Part shown: positions 48,989 through 57,167 of the stretch, one piece after another | How positions within the stretch are numbered: the first letter of the stretch is position 1 | Layout: each line of letters opens with the position of its first letter | Assembly: GCF_000955975.1 (NCBI RefSeq) | Contig: NZ_JYJF01000001.1 | Coordinates: 124,001-188,000, forward strand | Length of the DNA: 64,000 bases | Source: Saccharothrix sp. ST-888 | Lineage (GTDB): Bacteria; Actinomycetota; Actinomycetes; Streptomycetales; Streptomycetaceae | Direction of reading: 5' to 3' | Notes under the pieces: generated by a model | What the model was told of the DNA's origin: nothing | Databases searched by the model: none | What the model saw: the letters and a program-made list of their open reading frames with translations, nothing else | Translations under genes and position numbers: made by a program

Positions 48989-50839
48989 GTGCGCGAGTTC
49001 AGCAGCCCACCGCTCGCCGCCCCGGCCACCGGTGGACTGGCCGACTCGGTGTACGACACGGCCGAACGCACTCCCGGCCTGGTCCAGTTGTCCCGCCGGG
49101 CACCCGCCGGAGGCCCGCCGGGCGACCGGTCGCCCGTCGAGTGGCTGGACGTGACCGCCGTCCAGTTCCGCGACGAGGTCACCGCCCTGGCGAAGGGCCT
49201 GCTCGCCAGGGGCGTCCGGTACGGCGACCGGGTGGCGCTGATGTCCTGCACCCGGTACGAGTGGACGCTCTTCGACTACGCGCTGTGGGCGATCGGCGCC
49301 ATCCCCGTACCCGTGTACCCCAGTTCCGCCGCCGAGCAGGTGCGCTGGATCCTGGCCGAGACCCGCGCCGTCGCCTGCGTGGTGGAGAACGAGGACCACG
49401 CCATGACGGTCGGCGCGGTCTGCGACGCACTGCCCGACCTCGCCGGCATCTGGCAGCTGGACCGGGGCTGCGTGCCGGAGCTGGTCGAGGACGGGCGGAG
49501 CGTGCCCGACGGCCTGGTGCACCGCCAGCGGCTGGGCGTCACCCCCGACGCGGTCGCCACCGTCGTCTACACCTCCGGCACCACCGGCCACCCCAAGGGC
49601 TGCCTGCTGACCCACGGCCACCTCGCCGCCGGGGCGGACGCCCAACTGGCCGGCTGGCACGAGGTGTTCCGGGACACCGGCGGAGTCCCGCCCGCGACCC
49701 TGATGTTCCTGCCGCTGGCCCACATCTACGGCCGGATGGTGCAGATCACGGCGGTACGCGGCGCGATCCGGATCGGCCACCACGGCACCCTCTCCACCGA
49801 CACCCTGCTGCCCGCCCTCACCTCCTTCCGCCCCACCTACCTCCACGCGGTCCCGTACGTCTTCGAACGGATCCACCAGCGGGCCCGGGAGGCCGCCGAG
49901 GAGGCCGGCCGCGGCGAGCTCTTCGCCCAGGCGGGCGAGGTGGCGATCCAGTGGGCCGCCGCCCGGGAGCAGCGCACCTTCGGCGACGGCCCCGGCCCGA
50001 GCGCCGCGCTGCGCCTGCGCCACCACGCGTACGACCGGCTGGTGTACCAGCGGCTGCGCGCCGTCCTGGGCGGGCGGGTCCGCAACCTGATCAGCGGCGG
50101 ATCCACCCTGGGACGTGAGCTGGCCCTCTTCTTCGCGGGCATCGGCACGACGGTGTACGAGGGATACGGGCTGACCGAGAGCAGCGCCGCGATCACCGCC
50201 AACCCGCCGCGCAGGACGAAGGCGGGTACGGTCGGCCGTCCGCTGCCCGGCGCCTCGGTGGCGATCGCCGGGGACGGCGAGGTGTGGGTGCGCGGCGACA
50301 CGGTCTTCGCGGGCTACCTCAACCACCCGCGCTGCACCCGGCAGGCCCTCCAGGAGGGCTGGTTGGCCACCGGCGACCTCGGCAGCCTCGACGAGGACGG
50401 CTACCTGAGCATCACCGGCCGCAAGAAGGACCTGATCGTCACCAGCAGCGGCAAGAACGTCGCCCCCGCCGCCCTGGAGGACCGCGTCCGGGCCCACCCG
50501 CTGATCTCCCAGTGTCTGGTCGTCGGCGACAACCGCCCCCACCTCACCGCCCTGGTCACCCTCGACCCGCCCGCCCTCGCACACTGGCTCAAGAGCCACG
50601 GCCGCGAACAGCTGGACATCTGGGCCGTCCTGGCCGACCCGGAGCTGCACACCGAGATCCAGCGCGCCATCGCCGCCGCCAACACCACCGTCTCCCGCGC
50701 CGAGTCGATCCGCGCCTTCCGCCTGCTGCCGGAGCAGTTCAGCATCGAACAGGGCCTGCTGACCCCCTCCCTGAAGCTGCGCCGCCAGGCCATCCTCCAG
50801 CTGCACGCAGCCGACATCGAGGAGCTGTACGCCCCGTAG
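48989..50839 (+). CDS. long-chain acyl-CoA ligase (FadD15-like)
   Basis: A 616-residue ANL enzyme that activates fatty acids to acyl-CoA with ATP. Core motifs: VVYTSGTTGHPKGCLLTHGH (A3), FLPLAHIYGR (A4), EGYGLTESSAAI (A5), TGDLGSLDEDGYL (A7) and GRKKDLIVTSSGKNVAP (A8). The catalytic Lys loop near the end (EQGLLTPSLKLRR) is present. It is of the FACS type with a helical insert, like Mycobacterium FadD15. The GTG at 48989 gives the family start VREFSSPPL but has only a weak ribosome site. Confidence 0.92.
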   Translation: MREFSSPPLAAPATGGLADSVYDTAERTPGLVQLSRRAPAGGPPGDRSPVEWLDVTAVQFRDEVTALAKGLLARGVRYGDRVALMSCTRYEWTLFDYALWAIGAIPVPVYPSSAAEQVRWILAETRAVACVVENEDHAMTVGAVCDALPDLAGIWQLDRGCVPELVEDGRSVPDGLVHRQRLGVTPDAVATVVYTSGTTGHPKGCLLTHGHLAAGADAQLAGWHEVFRDTGGVPPATLMFLPLAHIYGRMVQITAVRGAIRIGHHGTLSTDTLLPALTSFRPTYLHAVPYVFERIHQRAREAAEEAGRGELFAQAGEVAIQWAAAREQRTFGDGPGPSAALRLRHHAYDRLVYQRLRAVLGGRVRNLISGGSTLGRELALFFAGIGTTVYEGYGLTESSAAITANPPRRTKAGTVGRPLPGASVAIAGDGEVWVRGDTVFAGYLNHPRCTRQALQEGWLATGDLGSLDEDGYLSITGRKKDLIVTSSGKNVAPAALEDRVRAHPLISQCLVVGDNRPHLTALVTLDPPALAHWLKSHGREQLDIWAVLADPELHTEIQRAIAAANTTVSRAESIRAFRLLPEQFSIEQGLLTPSLKLRRQAILQLHAADIEELYAP

Positions 50840-51052
50840 CCACCGGACGGTCCACGGCTGCCGCGCCCGCTGGGGCGGCCGGGGGGGCCAGGGCGGTGGG
50901 GGGACTCGACAGAGGTGCTCCGACTGCCGGGCCCAACCCTTGACGGCCGCCTGGTCCAGTCCAATGTATGGCTCCGGCCTGTGTGCGGCATGCCGAATCC
51001 TCTCTCCCCATCAGGGGGTTCCCCTGTCCTTTCCCCACACAGGAGTCCTCTC

Positions 51053-51662
51053 GTGTCCACGACCCTGCGGCGGCTCGCCGCCTGCGCCGCGAGCTCGGCG
51101 CTCACGGTCCTCGGCGCCGCCGTGCCCTCCGCTCATGCCGCCCATGCCGCCCATGCCGCCACCGGCGACCCGGCCGTCGAGACGGTCAACCTCACCACCA
51201 CCTGCCGATCACGGCCTTCCCGCTGCCGATGCCCTCGGGACAGGACCCCGACTACTTCCGGGGCGTCACCGCCGTGCCCGGCTCCTCGATCCAGGACCAC
51301 AGCGTCTCGCACCGCGACCCGACCACTCTCTCGGCCGCCGAGCAGCAGGCCGAGATCTGCAGCGCCCGGGACACCGATCTCAGGCTGTACGGCTCCGCCC
51401 CGACGGTGTTCCGCCCGCCCTACTCACCTGGAACGCCGACACCCTGCAGGCCGCCGCCGACTGCGGGATCAGCACCGTGCTCACCGCCACGGCCGACTTC
51501 AGCTGGGGTCGGTCGAACATCTACCACGGCGGCGCCCTCCGGCCCGGCGACGTCGTCCTCCTGCACTTCACCGACACCCTCGCGAGCGACCTGCAACGTG
51601 CCCTCACCGCCGCCGAAGCCGCCGGACTCACGCCGGCCGGCCTGACCGGCTACCTGCCCTGA
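51053..51662 (+). pseudogene. polysaccharide deacetylase pseudogene
   Basis: A GTG with AGGAG upstream starts a signal peptide (LRRLAACAASSALTVLGAA ... AHAAHAA). The sense then shifts frame twice: near 51200 to VTAVPGSSIQDHSVSHRDP ... VFRPPY (the deacetylase NHS/SHxxxH region and RxPY motif) and near 51425 to WNADTLQAAADCGISTVLT ... LHFTDTLASDL. The TFDDGP motif region is missing. So it is a decayed secreted NodB-type deacetylase. Confidence 0.7.
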
Positions 51663-51687
51663 CCCATCCCTTCCGCGAAGCAGTCGC

Positions 51688-51719
51688 CGCGCTCCGCCCC
51701 GGGCCGGGGGCGGAGCGCG
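51688..51719. terminator. terminator between the deacetylase remnant and the SGNH gene
   Basis: Perfect 13-bp stem CGCGCTCCGCCCC (51688-51700) with GGGGCGGAGCGCG (51707-51719). It serves the minus-strand SGNH gene and possibly the plus strand. Confidence 0.8.
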
Positions 51720-51743
51720 GCCGCTGTCCGTTCACACCGTCCG

Positions 51744-52541
51744 TCAGACTCCGGCGGAGAAGGCGGGCAGGTAGCCCCCGGCCTGGCCGGCGGCCTTGGG
51801 GTGGTAGCTCTCGTCGATCGGGAGCGTGGTGCTGTTGAGCCACACCGTGCCACTGGCGCAGATCTCGTGACCGGTGAACAGACCGCGGACGTCCTCGTAG
51901 GTGAAGCCCGCGTTGGCGGCTCTCTTGGCGATGACGTCGTCGAGCACGTCCGCCGCGCTGTTGATGGCGGCGCGCTTGGTGTCGCCGATGCCGAATATGC
52001 AGCTGCCGCCGATCTTGTAGAGGTGCGGGTAGCCGAGCACCACCACATGGGCGTTGGGCGCCTTGCCCTGGATCGTCGAGTAGACCTGGTCGAGCAGCCC
52101 CGGCAGGGTGCCGGTCGCGTACGACTTCGCCGTCGCCACCGCGTCCAGGCAGGCGCTGTCGGTGTTCAGCACGCAGGTCTGCATCGTGCTGGCGAAGCCC
52201 GCGTCGTTGCCGCCGATGGTGATGCTCACCAGCGTGGTGGCCGAGTTGAGTCCGGAGAGCTGACTGTTCAACACATCGCCGGTCCGCGCGCCGGAACAGG
52301 CCGCGAAGGTGAACGAGGACGTCGAGTGGGCGTTCTTCCAGAGGTACGGGTAGGCGTTGGTGCTGCGCTTGCAGCTGCCACTCTCACTGGTGTAGCTGCC
52401 TGCGCCGACGCCGGAGGAGTACGAGTCCCCCAGCGCGACGTAGTTGACGGTTGCGGCGTGGGCGGCGGTCGCACCGACCAGAGTGGTCAGCGCGAGGAAA
52501 CCGGCCAGAGCGGCTGCGGACACGGCACGAGCAGGGCGCAT
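51744..52541 (-). CDS. secreted SGNH (GDSL) lipase/esterase
   Basis: A 265-residue preprotein. A signal peptide (about 1-30, cleaved after AHA) precedes an SGNH hydrolase like the S. rimosus GDSL lipase: block I GDSYSSG with the nucleophile Ser, Gly and Asn in TIGGNDAGF, and His in ESYHPKAAGQAGG at the end. Several Cys residues are paired as in secreted homologues. The ATG at 52541 has GGAGGTG upstream. A TCACA-TT-TGTGA palindrome (52569-52580) lies 28 bp upstream, perhaps in the promoter. Confidence 0.93.
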   Translation of the reverse strand: MRPARAVSAAALAGFLALTTLVGATAAHAATVNYVALGDSYSSGVGAGSYTSESGSCKRSTNAYPYLWKNAHSTSSFTFAACSGARTGDVLNSQLSGLNSATTLVSITIGGNDAGFASTMQTCVLNTDSACLDAVATAKSYATGTLPGLLDQVYSTIQGKAPNAHVVVLGYPHLYKIGGSCIFGIGDTKRAAINSAADVLDDVIAKRAANAGFTYEDVRGLFTGHEICASGTVWLNSTTLPIDESYHPKAAGQAGGYLPAFSAGV

Positions 52542-52757
52542 TGAGCACCTCCACAAAGGTGACGGGGGTCACATTTGTGATACCAGGCAGTAGCTACCTC
52601 GAACAGTGCTCATGCCAGAATTGTTGATTGCCAGAACCCTTGTGACATCGTCAGATGAACGGGACGTCAACTCCCCCGGTCGATCCTGGTCGCTCCCGGT
52701 CGCTTCCCGGCCCTCCCTCCCGGTATTGCGGCACCCCCGCATCCCGGCAGCGGTGGC

Positions 52758-53105
52758 TCAGCTCCCGCAGACCACTTCCAGCTCGAAACCCTGAGCATCG
52801 ATCAGGTGCACGGCCTCTCCGGTGTCCACGCGCACCTGCCAGCCGGCTCCGAGCGCCGCCGCCACCGCGTCCCGCGAGCCGTGCACCGCCAGGTGGTTCA
52901 GCCCGGCACGCAGGCGCTGATGACCGCCCGGCAGCAGCGCGGGCGACTGCTCCAGCACCACATAGCTGTCGCCGAGCCGCCAGCTGCGCCCATGCTCCCA
53001 GTGCTGGAACGGCTCGCAGCCGAGCGCCACCAGCACCGGCCCCCACTGCCGTTCGGCCTGGCCGAGGTCGTCCACCCAGAGTTCCACGTGATGGATCAGC
53101 CCCAC
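52758..53105 (-). CDS. VOC-family (glyoxalase-like) protein
   Basis: A 115-residue single-unit VOC protein: IHHVELWVDDLGQAERQWGPVL with the first metal His, then LNHLAVHGSR with another His, and the terminal Glu in QGFELEVV. Members include glyoxalases, dioxygenases and antibiotic-binding proteins; none can be chosen here. The GTG at 53105 has GAGGG upstream; the frame is open earlier but overlaps the NUDIX gene region. It lies 67 bp after the NUDIX stop in the same direction. Confidence 0.8.
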   Translation of the reverse strand: MGLIHHVELWVDDLGQAERQWGPVLVALGCEPFQHWEHGRSWRLGDSYVVLEQSPALLPGGHQRLRAGLNHLAVHGSRDAVAAALGAGWQVRVDTGEAVHLIDAQGFELEVVCGS

Positions 53106-53172
53106 GTCGCACACACCCTCTTCCTCGCCCCGCTCTGCCCCGGTGCCGCCCCGGTGCCGCCTCCGCCTCGGC

Positions 53173-53772
53173 TCAGCGCAGGAAGAGCGAACCGGACGAC
53201 GGGAGTTCCTCGATCGTCTCGTTGGCGGCGGCCGGCACTCCCAGCTCGACCACGGCGGCCGCCACCGCCGTGTGCGCCTGCCGCAGCCCGGCCTCGCCCC
53301 AGCCGAGCAGTTCGACCGCCAGGCCGGGCGCGACCAGCAGCCGCCGGTAGTGCCGACCGGAGGCCGGGTCGGGCGCGGTCGGCCCGACGGCATGGAGGGC
53401 CGCAGCCATCCTGACCCGGGCGCACTCGTGGCCGCCGTTGGCCGAACCGACCCGATCGTAGAGGTAGCCGAGGTAGTGCGGCGGACCGATCACTGCCTGC
53501 GCCTCCTCACCCGCCTCGCGCGCCAGCGCGACGCCCGGGTCCCCGTCGTCCTCGGGCTCCAGCGAACCGCCCGGCAGGCTGACCACACCGTCCCTCGGGT
53601 TCACCAGCGTCAGCACCCGCCCGTCCGGGACGAAGAGCCACCCCCAGGACTGCTTCACCGGAAGCCCGCCGGGCACCGCCTCGCCCGGCCGCCACGGCCA
53701 GCCCGCGTTGGGACGGCGCCGCACCCGGCCCAGCAGCTCGGCAATCTCCGCGCTGTACTCGATACGGCTCAC
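53173..53772 (-). CDS. NUDIX hydrolase
   Basis: A 199-residue protein with a NUDIX box (GGSLEPEDDGDPGVALAREAGEEAQ in two overlapping parts, about residues 68-92: G-x5-E-x7-R-E-x2-E-E). It hydrolyses nucleoside-diphosphate-linked compounds; the exact substrate is unknown. The GTG at 53772 has GGAGGGG upstream. It probably forms a pair with the downstream VOC gene. Confidence 0.88.
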   Translation of the reverse strand: MSRIEYSAEIAELLGRVRRRPNAGWPWRPGEAVPGGLPVKQSWGWLFVPDGRVLTLVNPRDGVVSLPGGSLEPEDDGDPGVALAREAGEEAQAVIGPPHYLGYLYDRVGSANGGHECARVRMAAALHAVGPTAPDPASGRHYRRLLVAPGLAVELLGWGEAGLRQAHTAVAAAVVELGVPAAANETIEELPSSGSLFLR

Positions 53773-54044
53773 TCGTCCCCCCCTCCGGTGGTCGGGCCCG
53801 CGCGCTGTGCGGTGCGTGGTCGGTTCGGGTCGGGGGACGACCGGGCAGGGCGGTGCCGCGGCGCGCTCCGACCTGTTGATCTTCCCCGAACATGCGGTCG
53901 ATGAACAGTCCTGACCGCCGCACGGGGCATGCCGCACAGCCTTGCGGAAATGGACAACGGAGGACGAACCGGGAGTCGACAGCAGGCGAACGGCAGCTCA
54001 ACCGACCCCCCTCCGGCCGCCGCCCCGCGCGGTGCTGTCCACCA

Positions 54045-55310
54045 TCAGCGCCCGGCCTCACCCGTCTCCCCGGCGGCCGGACCGTGCTGCTCCCCACACG
54101 TGTCCACCGGCTCGTCCGGCGCCACCGACCCCTCCGGCCCCTCGGGCTCCTTCGACTCCCCAGGCTCCTTCGACTCCTCCGTCCGCTCGGGCGGACGGGC
54201 CGCCCGCGCCGCCTCACGGAACGGCAACGGGAACCCCGCGCAGGCCACCAGCCGCTCCGGCGAGCCCTCCGGCTCCACGGCCACCAGCGTGGCGGCGGTC
54301 TCTAGCGCCGACATCGGCCGCAGCCAGCCGTCCACCAGCACCCAGCCCAGCACCTGGCGCTCACCCGGCTCATGCCGCCCCGGCGCGTCCCGCTCGCCAC
54401 CCGGCCCGACCCGGCGGTACAGCAGCAGCTCTCCGGCCCCGTACCCGGCGACCGCCGCCGCGAGCGTGACGCAGAGCGCCTCCACCTCCCGCCCGGAGGC
54501 CGTGAACGCCCCGGACGCCACATCCAGCTCAGCGTGCGCCGCCAGCTGCTGCCCGTCCATCAGACCGACCGAGCGCAGCGTGAGCAGGTGACGCCCCTCC
54601 CCCGCACCGGCGCCGAGCTCCAGGTAGACCTCGGACGCGTAGTGCAGCACGGCGGCGAGCCGCTCCTCGGGGTGGTCCTCCCAGCCGACGGCCACCAGCA
54701 GCGCGGAGCAGCCCACGGAGATCCGCACCCGGGCCAGGTGGTCCGCCAGCAGGACCGGGAGCAGCTCGACCAGGCACTCGCCCCGGTAGACGAACGGCTC
54801 GCCGGCCAGCTCCGGGTCAGCCGCGTACGCGACCCTGGCCACCGGGTCGTCCGGGGCCAGCAGGTGCTGCTCGCAGAAGTCGGTGTAGTCGACCGGCTCC
54901 AGGACCCGCAGGTGCACGTCCACCCCCTCGCTCCGCAGGGCGCGCAGCTGGCTCTCGGTGCGGCGCAGGTAGTGCCCGTAGTCGACCCCGGCGAACAGGC
55001 CGTGCCCGCGCAGCCGGGCGAAGTCGGCCGGGTCCGCGGCCACCGCGAGCGCCACCGGCTGCCGCAGCGCCCCTCCCGCCCCTCGCAGGCGCCGCCCCCG
55101 ACCTCGCCCGCCCCGGGACGCCCCGGCCTCCCCCGCATCCCCCGCATCCCGGCCCCCGGCCGTGCGGCTCCCCACCTTCGGCTTCCCCGGCTCCGGCCTC
55201 CTGGATTCCGGCCCCCTCAGCCCGGAGCCCCCCGGCTCCGGCCGCCTCGGCCCAGACCTCTTCTTCAACCTCGACGGCCTCGACTTCGACGGCCTGTTCG
55301 TGGACGACAT
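54045..55310 (-). CDS. conserved streptomycete protein of unknown function
   Basis: A 421-residue protein I do not recognise beyond a streptomycete-wide hypothetical family. The first ~80 residues are Arg/Pro/Gly-rich and disordered. A folded core from about residue 83 begins VALAVAADPADFARLRGHGLF and includes YLRRTESQLRALRSEGVDVHL and DYTDFCEQHLLAP. The last ~60 residues are Glu/Pro/Gly-rich. No membrane segment or catalytic motif is visible. The ATG at 55310 has GAGGGAGGG upstream. It is transcribed alone. Confidence 0.75.
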   Translation of the reverse strand: MSSTNRPSKSRPSRLKKRSGPRRPEPGGSGLRGPESRRPEPGKPKVGSRTAGGRDAGDAGEAGASRGGRGRGRRLRGAGGALRQPVALAVAADPADFARLRGHGLFAGVDYGHYLRRTESQLRALRSEGVDVHLRVLEPVDYTDFCEQHLLAPDDPVARVAYAADPELAGEPFVYRGECLVELLPVLLADHLARVRISVGCSALLVAVGWEDHPEERLAAVLHYASEVYLELGAGAGEGRHLLTLRSVGLMDGQQLAAHAELDVASGAFTASGREVEALCVTLAAAVAGYGAGELLLYRRVGPGGERDAPGRHEPGERQVLGWVLVDGWLRPMSALETAATLVAVEPEGSPERLVACAGFPLPFREAARAARPPERTEESKEPGESKEPEGPEGSVAPDEPVDTCGEQHGPAAGETGEAGR

Positions 55311-55559
55311 GGACCCTCCCTCGCAACGGCTGCCGGACCACCCACCGACGGCGGGCCACCGACACCGGCGACCATACAGAGCGTCACTGACAATCCACTC
55401 TCCGCATCGTCTCGGAGTGCGGATACCCCGCGCTGTCAGCAGCTCCCGTTACGGTCGGGGATCACGCGACTGCCATATCCAGACGCGGCCCGGCCACAAC
55501 GACAGAGCACCGTTGCAACGGGCTGCCGTCCCAGTCACCGACGCAGCAGGGAGGGCACA

Positions 55560-55658
55560 GTGCCGGAGGAACGCGGAACCGTCGGCAAGCGGGTACGCCG
55601 CCGGCGGCTACGACGCGCACTGGCCGAAGCCAATCTGCCTGCGGACATCGCGAGCTGA
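55560..55658 (+). CDS. small basic protein (32 aa)
   Basis: A GTG at 55560 preceded by GGGAGGG at a 4-nt spacing starts a 32-residue peptide, EERGTVGKRVRRRRLRRALA in the middle, ending PADIAS. It is strongly basic, the ribosome site is very good and the codons are GC-rich at third positions. It is divergent from the gene at 55310 and lies 340 bp before sbcD. Function unknown. Confidence 0.5.
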   Translation: MPEERGTVGKRVRRRRLRRALAEANLPADIAS

Positions 55659-55997
55659 AACATCGTCAATACGCGGTCGGGCCGACAGCCTCGACTGCCC
55701 ACCCATCCGGCCTGCTCCGGGGTATTCCGACCGCTATCAGTCACGTTGGCCACCTGGTCGGCCACTGTGGTGTGCCGCTGCCGAAGGTCGACCGGTGGCT
55801 CGGGCGCGGCTCCGCCATGATCACTGCGGGCAGCTGCGGTCACCTGCGCCCCGATGCGGGTGAGGGGGTGAGGACGGTGCTGGGCGGGCGTTGTCAGAGG
55901 TAGCTGTGATACTCGGTGGTGGCCAGCCCCACCCCTGCTGGCCGTGTGCCGACTCGGAGGGACCGGAAGTGGCGAACATGCAGGTGAGGGCGGTGCT
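55659..55997 (+). other. gap upstream of sbcD
   Basis: No gene I can support in about 340 bp. A GGCCAG/CTGGCC hairpin lies near 55920-55944. It should hold the sbcDC promoter. Confidence 0.4.
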
Positions 55998-57167
55998 GTG
56001 AGACTGCTCCATACCTCCGACTGGCACTTGGGCCGCTCGTTCCACCGGGAGAGCCTGCAGGATGCCCAGCGCGCGTTCCTCGACCACCTGGTGGCGGTGG
56101 TGGAGGAGCACCGGGTCGAGGCGGTGCTGGTCGCGGGTGATGTGTACGACCGGGCACTGCCGGGGCTTGGGGCGGTGGCGCTCTTCGACGACGTGCTGCA
56201 CCGGCTGGCCGATCTCGGTGTGCCGACGGTCTTCATCAGCGGCAACCACGACTCCGCGCGCAGGCTCGGGGTGGGCGCCGGTCTGATCGGGAGGGCCGGT
56301 ATCCATCTGCGCACCGACCCGGACGGCTGTGCCGCCCCCGTGCTGCTGGCCGACGAGCACGGTCCGGTGGCCGTCTACGGACTGCCGTACCTGGAGCCGG
56401 CGCTCACCCGTGAGCGGTTCGGGCTGGCGAGCGGCGGGCACGCCGAGGTGCTCCGCGCGGCGATGGCGCAGGTCAGGGCCGATCTGGCGGAACGTCCCGA
56501 AGGGACCAGGGCAGTGGTGCTCGCGCACGCCTTCGTGACGGGCGGCGAGCCGAGCGACAGCGAGCGGGACATCACGGTCGGCGGTGTGGCGAGCGTCCCG
56601 GCCTCGGTGTTCGACGGTGTGCACTACGCGGCGCTGGGTCATCTGCACGGCTGCCAGACCCTCGCCCCGCACCTGCGCTACAGCGGCTCCCCGCTGGCCT
56701 ACTCGTTCTCCGAGGCGCACCACCGCAAGACCATGTGGCTGGTCGATCTCGCCGCCGACGGTTCGGTGGCGGCCGAGCGGCTCGACTGCCCGCAGCCCCG
56801 TCCGCTGGCCCGGCTCGGGGGCCGGCTGGCCGAGCTGCTGACCGACCCCGGGCTCGCGGTCCACGAGGAGTCCTGGGTCCAGGCCACTCTCACCGATCCG
56901 CTCCGCCCGGCCAATCCGATGGAGGAGCTGCGAGGGCGCTTCCCGCACACCCTCCAACTGCTCTTCGAGCCCGAGCCCACCCCCGGCGAGGAGCACGTCT
57001 CGTACGCGGACCGGGTCAGCGGCCGCGCGGACCTGGAGATCGCCGAGGGCTTCGTCCGGCACGTCCGCGGCGGCGGTGAGGTGGACGAGCTGGAGCAGGG
57101 CTGGCTGCAGGAGGCCTTCGAGGCCGTCCGGCTGGCCACCGAGCGCGAGCAGGAGCTGCCCCGATGA
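55998..57167 (+). CDS. sbcD: exonuclease SbcCD subunit D
   Basis: A 389-residue Mre11-type nuclease subunit. Calcineurin-like metal motifs: LLHTSDWHLGRSFH, VAGDVYDR, SGNHDSARR, LAHAFV and LGHLHGCQ. With SbcC it opens hairpins and trims DNA ends. The GTG at 55998 has GAGGG upstream. Its stop overlaps the sbcC ATG by 4 bp. Confidence 0.96.
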   Translation: MRLLHTSDWHLGRSFHRESLQDAQRAFLDHLVAVVEEHRVEAVLVAGDVYDRALPGLGAVALFDDVLHRLADLGVPTVFISGNHDSARRLGVGAGLIGRAGIHLRTDPDGCAAPVLLADEHGPVAVYGLPYLEPALTRERFGLASGGHAEVLRAAMAQVRADLAERPEGTRAVVLAHAFVTGGEPSDSERDITVGGVASVPASVFDGVHYAALGHLHGCQTLAPHLRYSGSPLAYSFSEAHHRKTMWLVDLAADGSVAAERLDCPQPRPLARLGGRLAELLTDPGLAVHEESWVQATLTDPLRPANPMEELRGRFPHTLQLLFEPEPTPGEEHVSYADRVSGRADLEIAEGFVRHVRGGGEVDELEQGWLQEAFEAVRLATEREQELPR

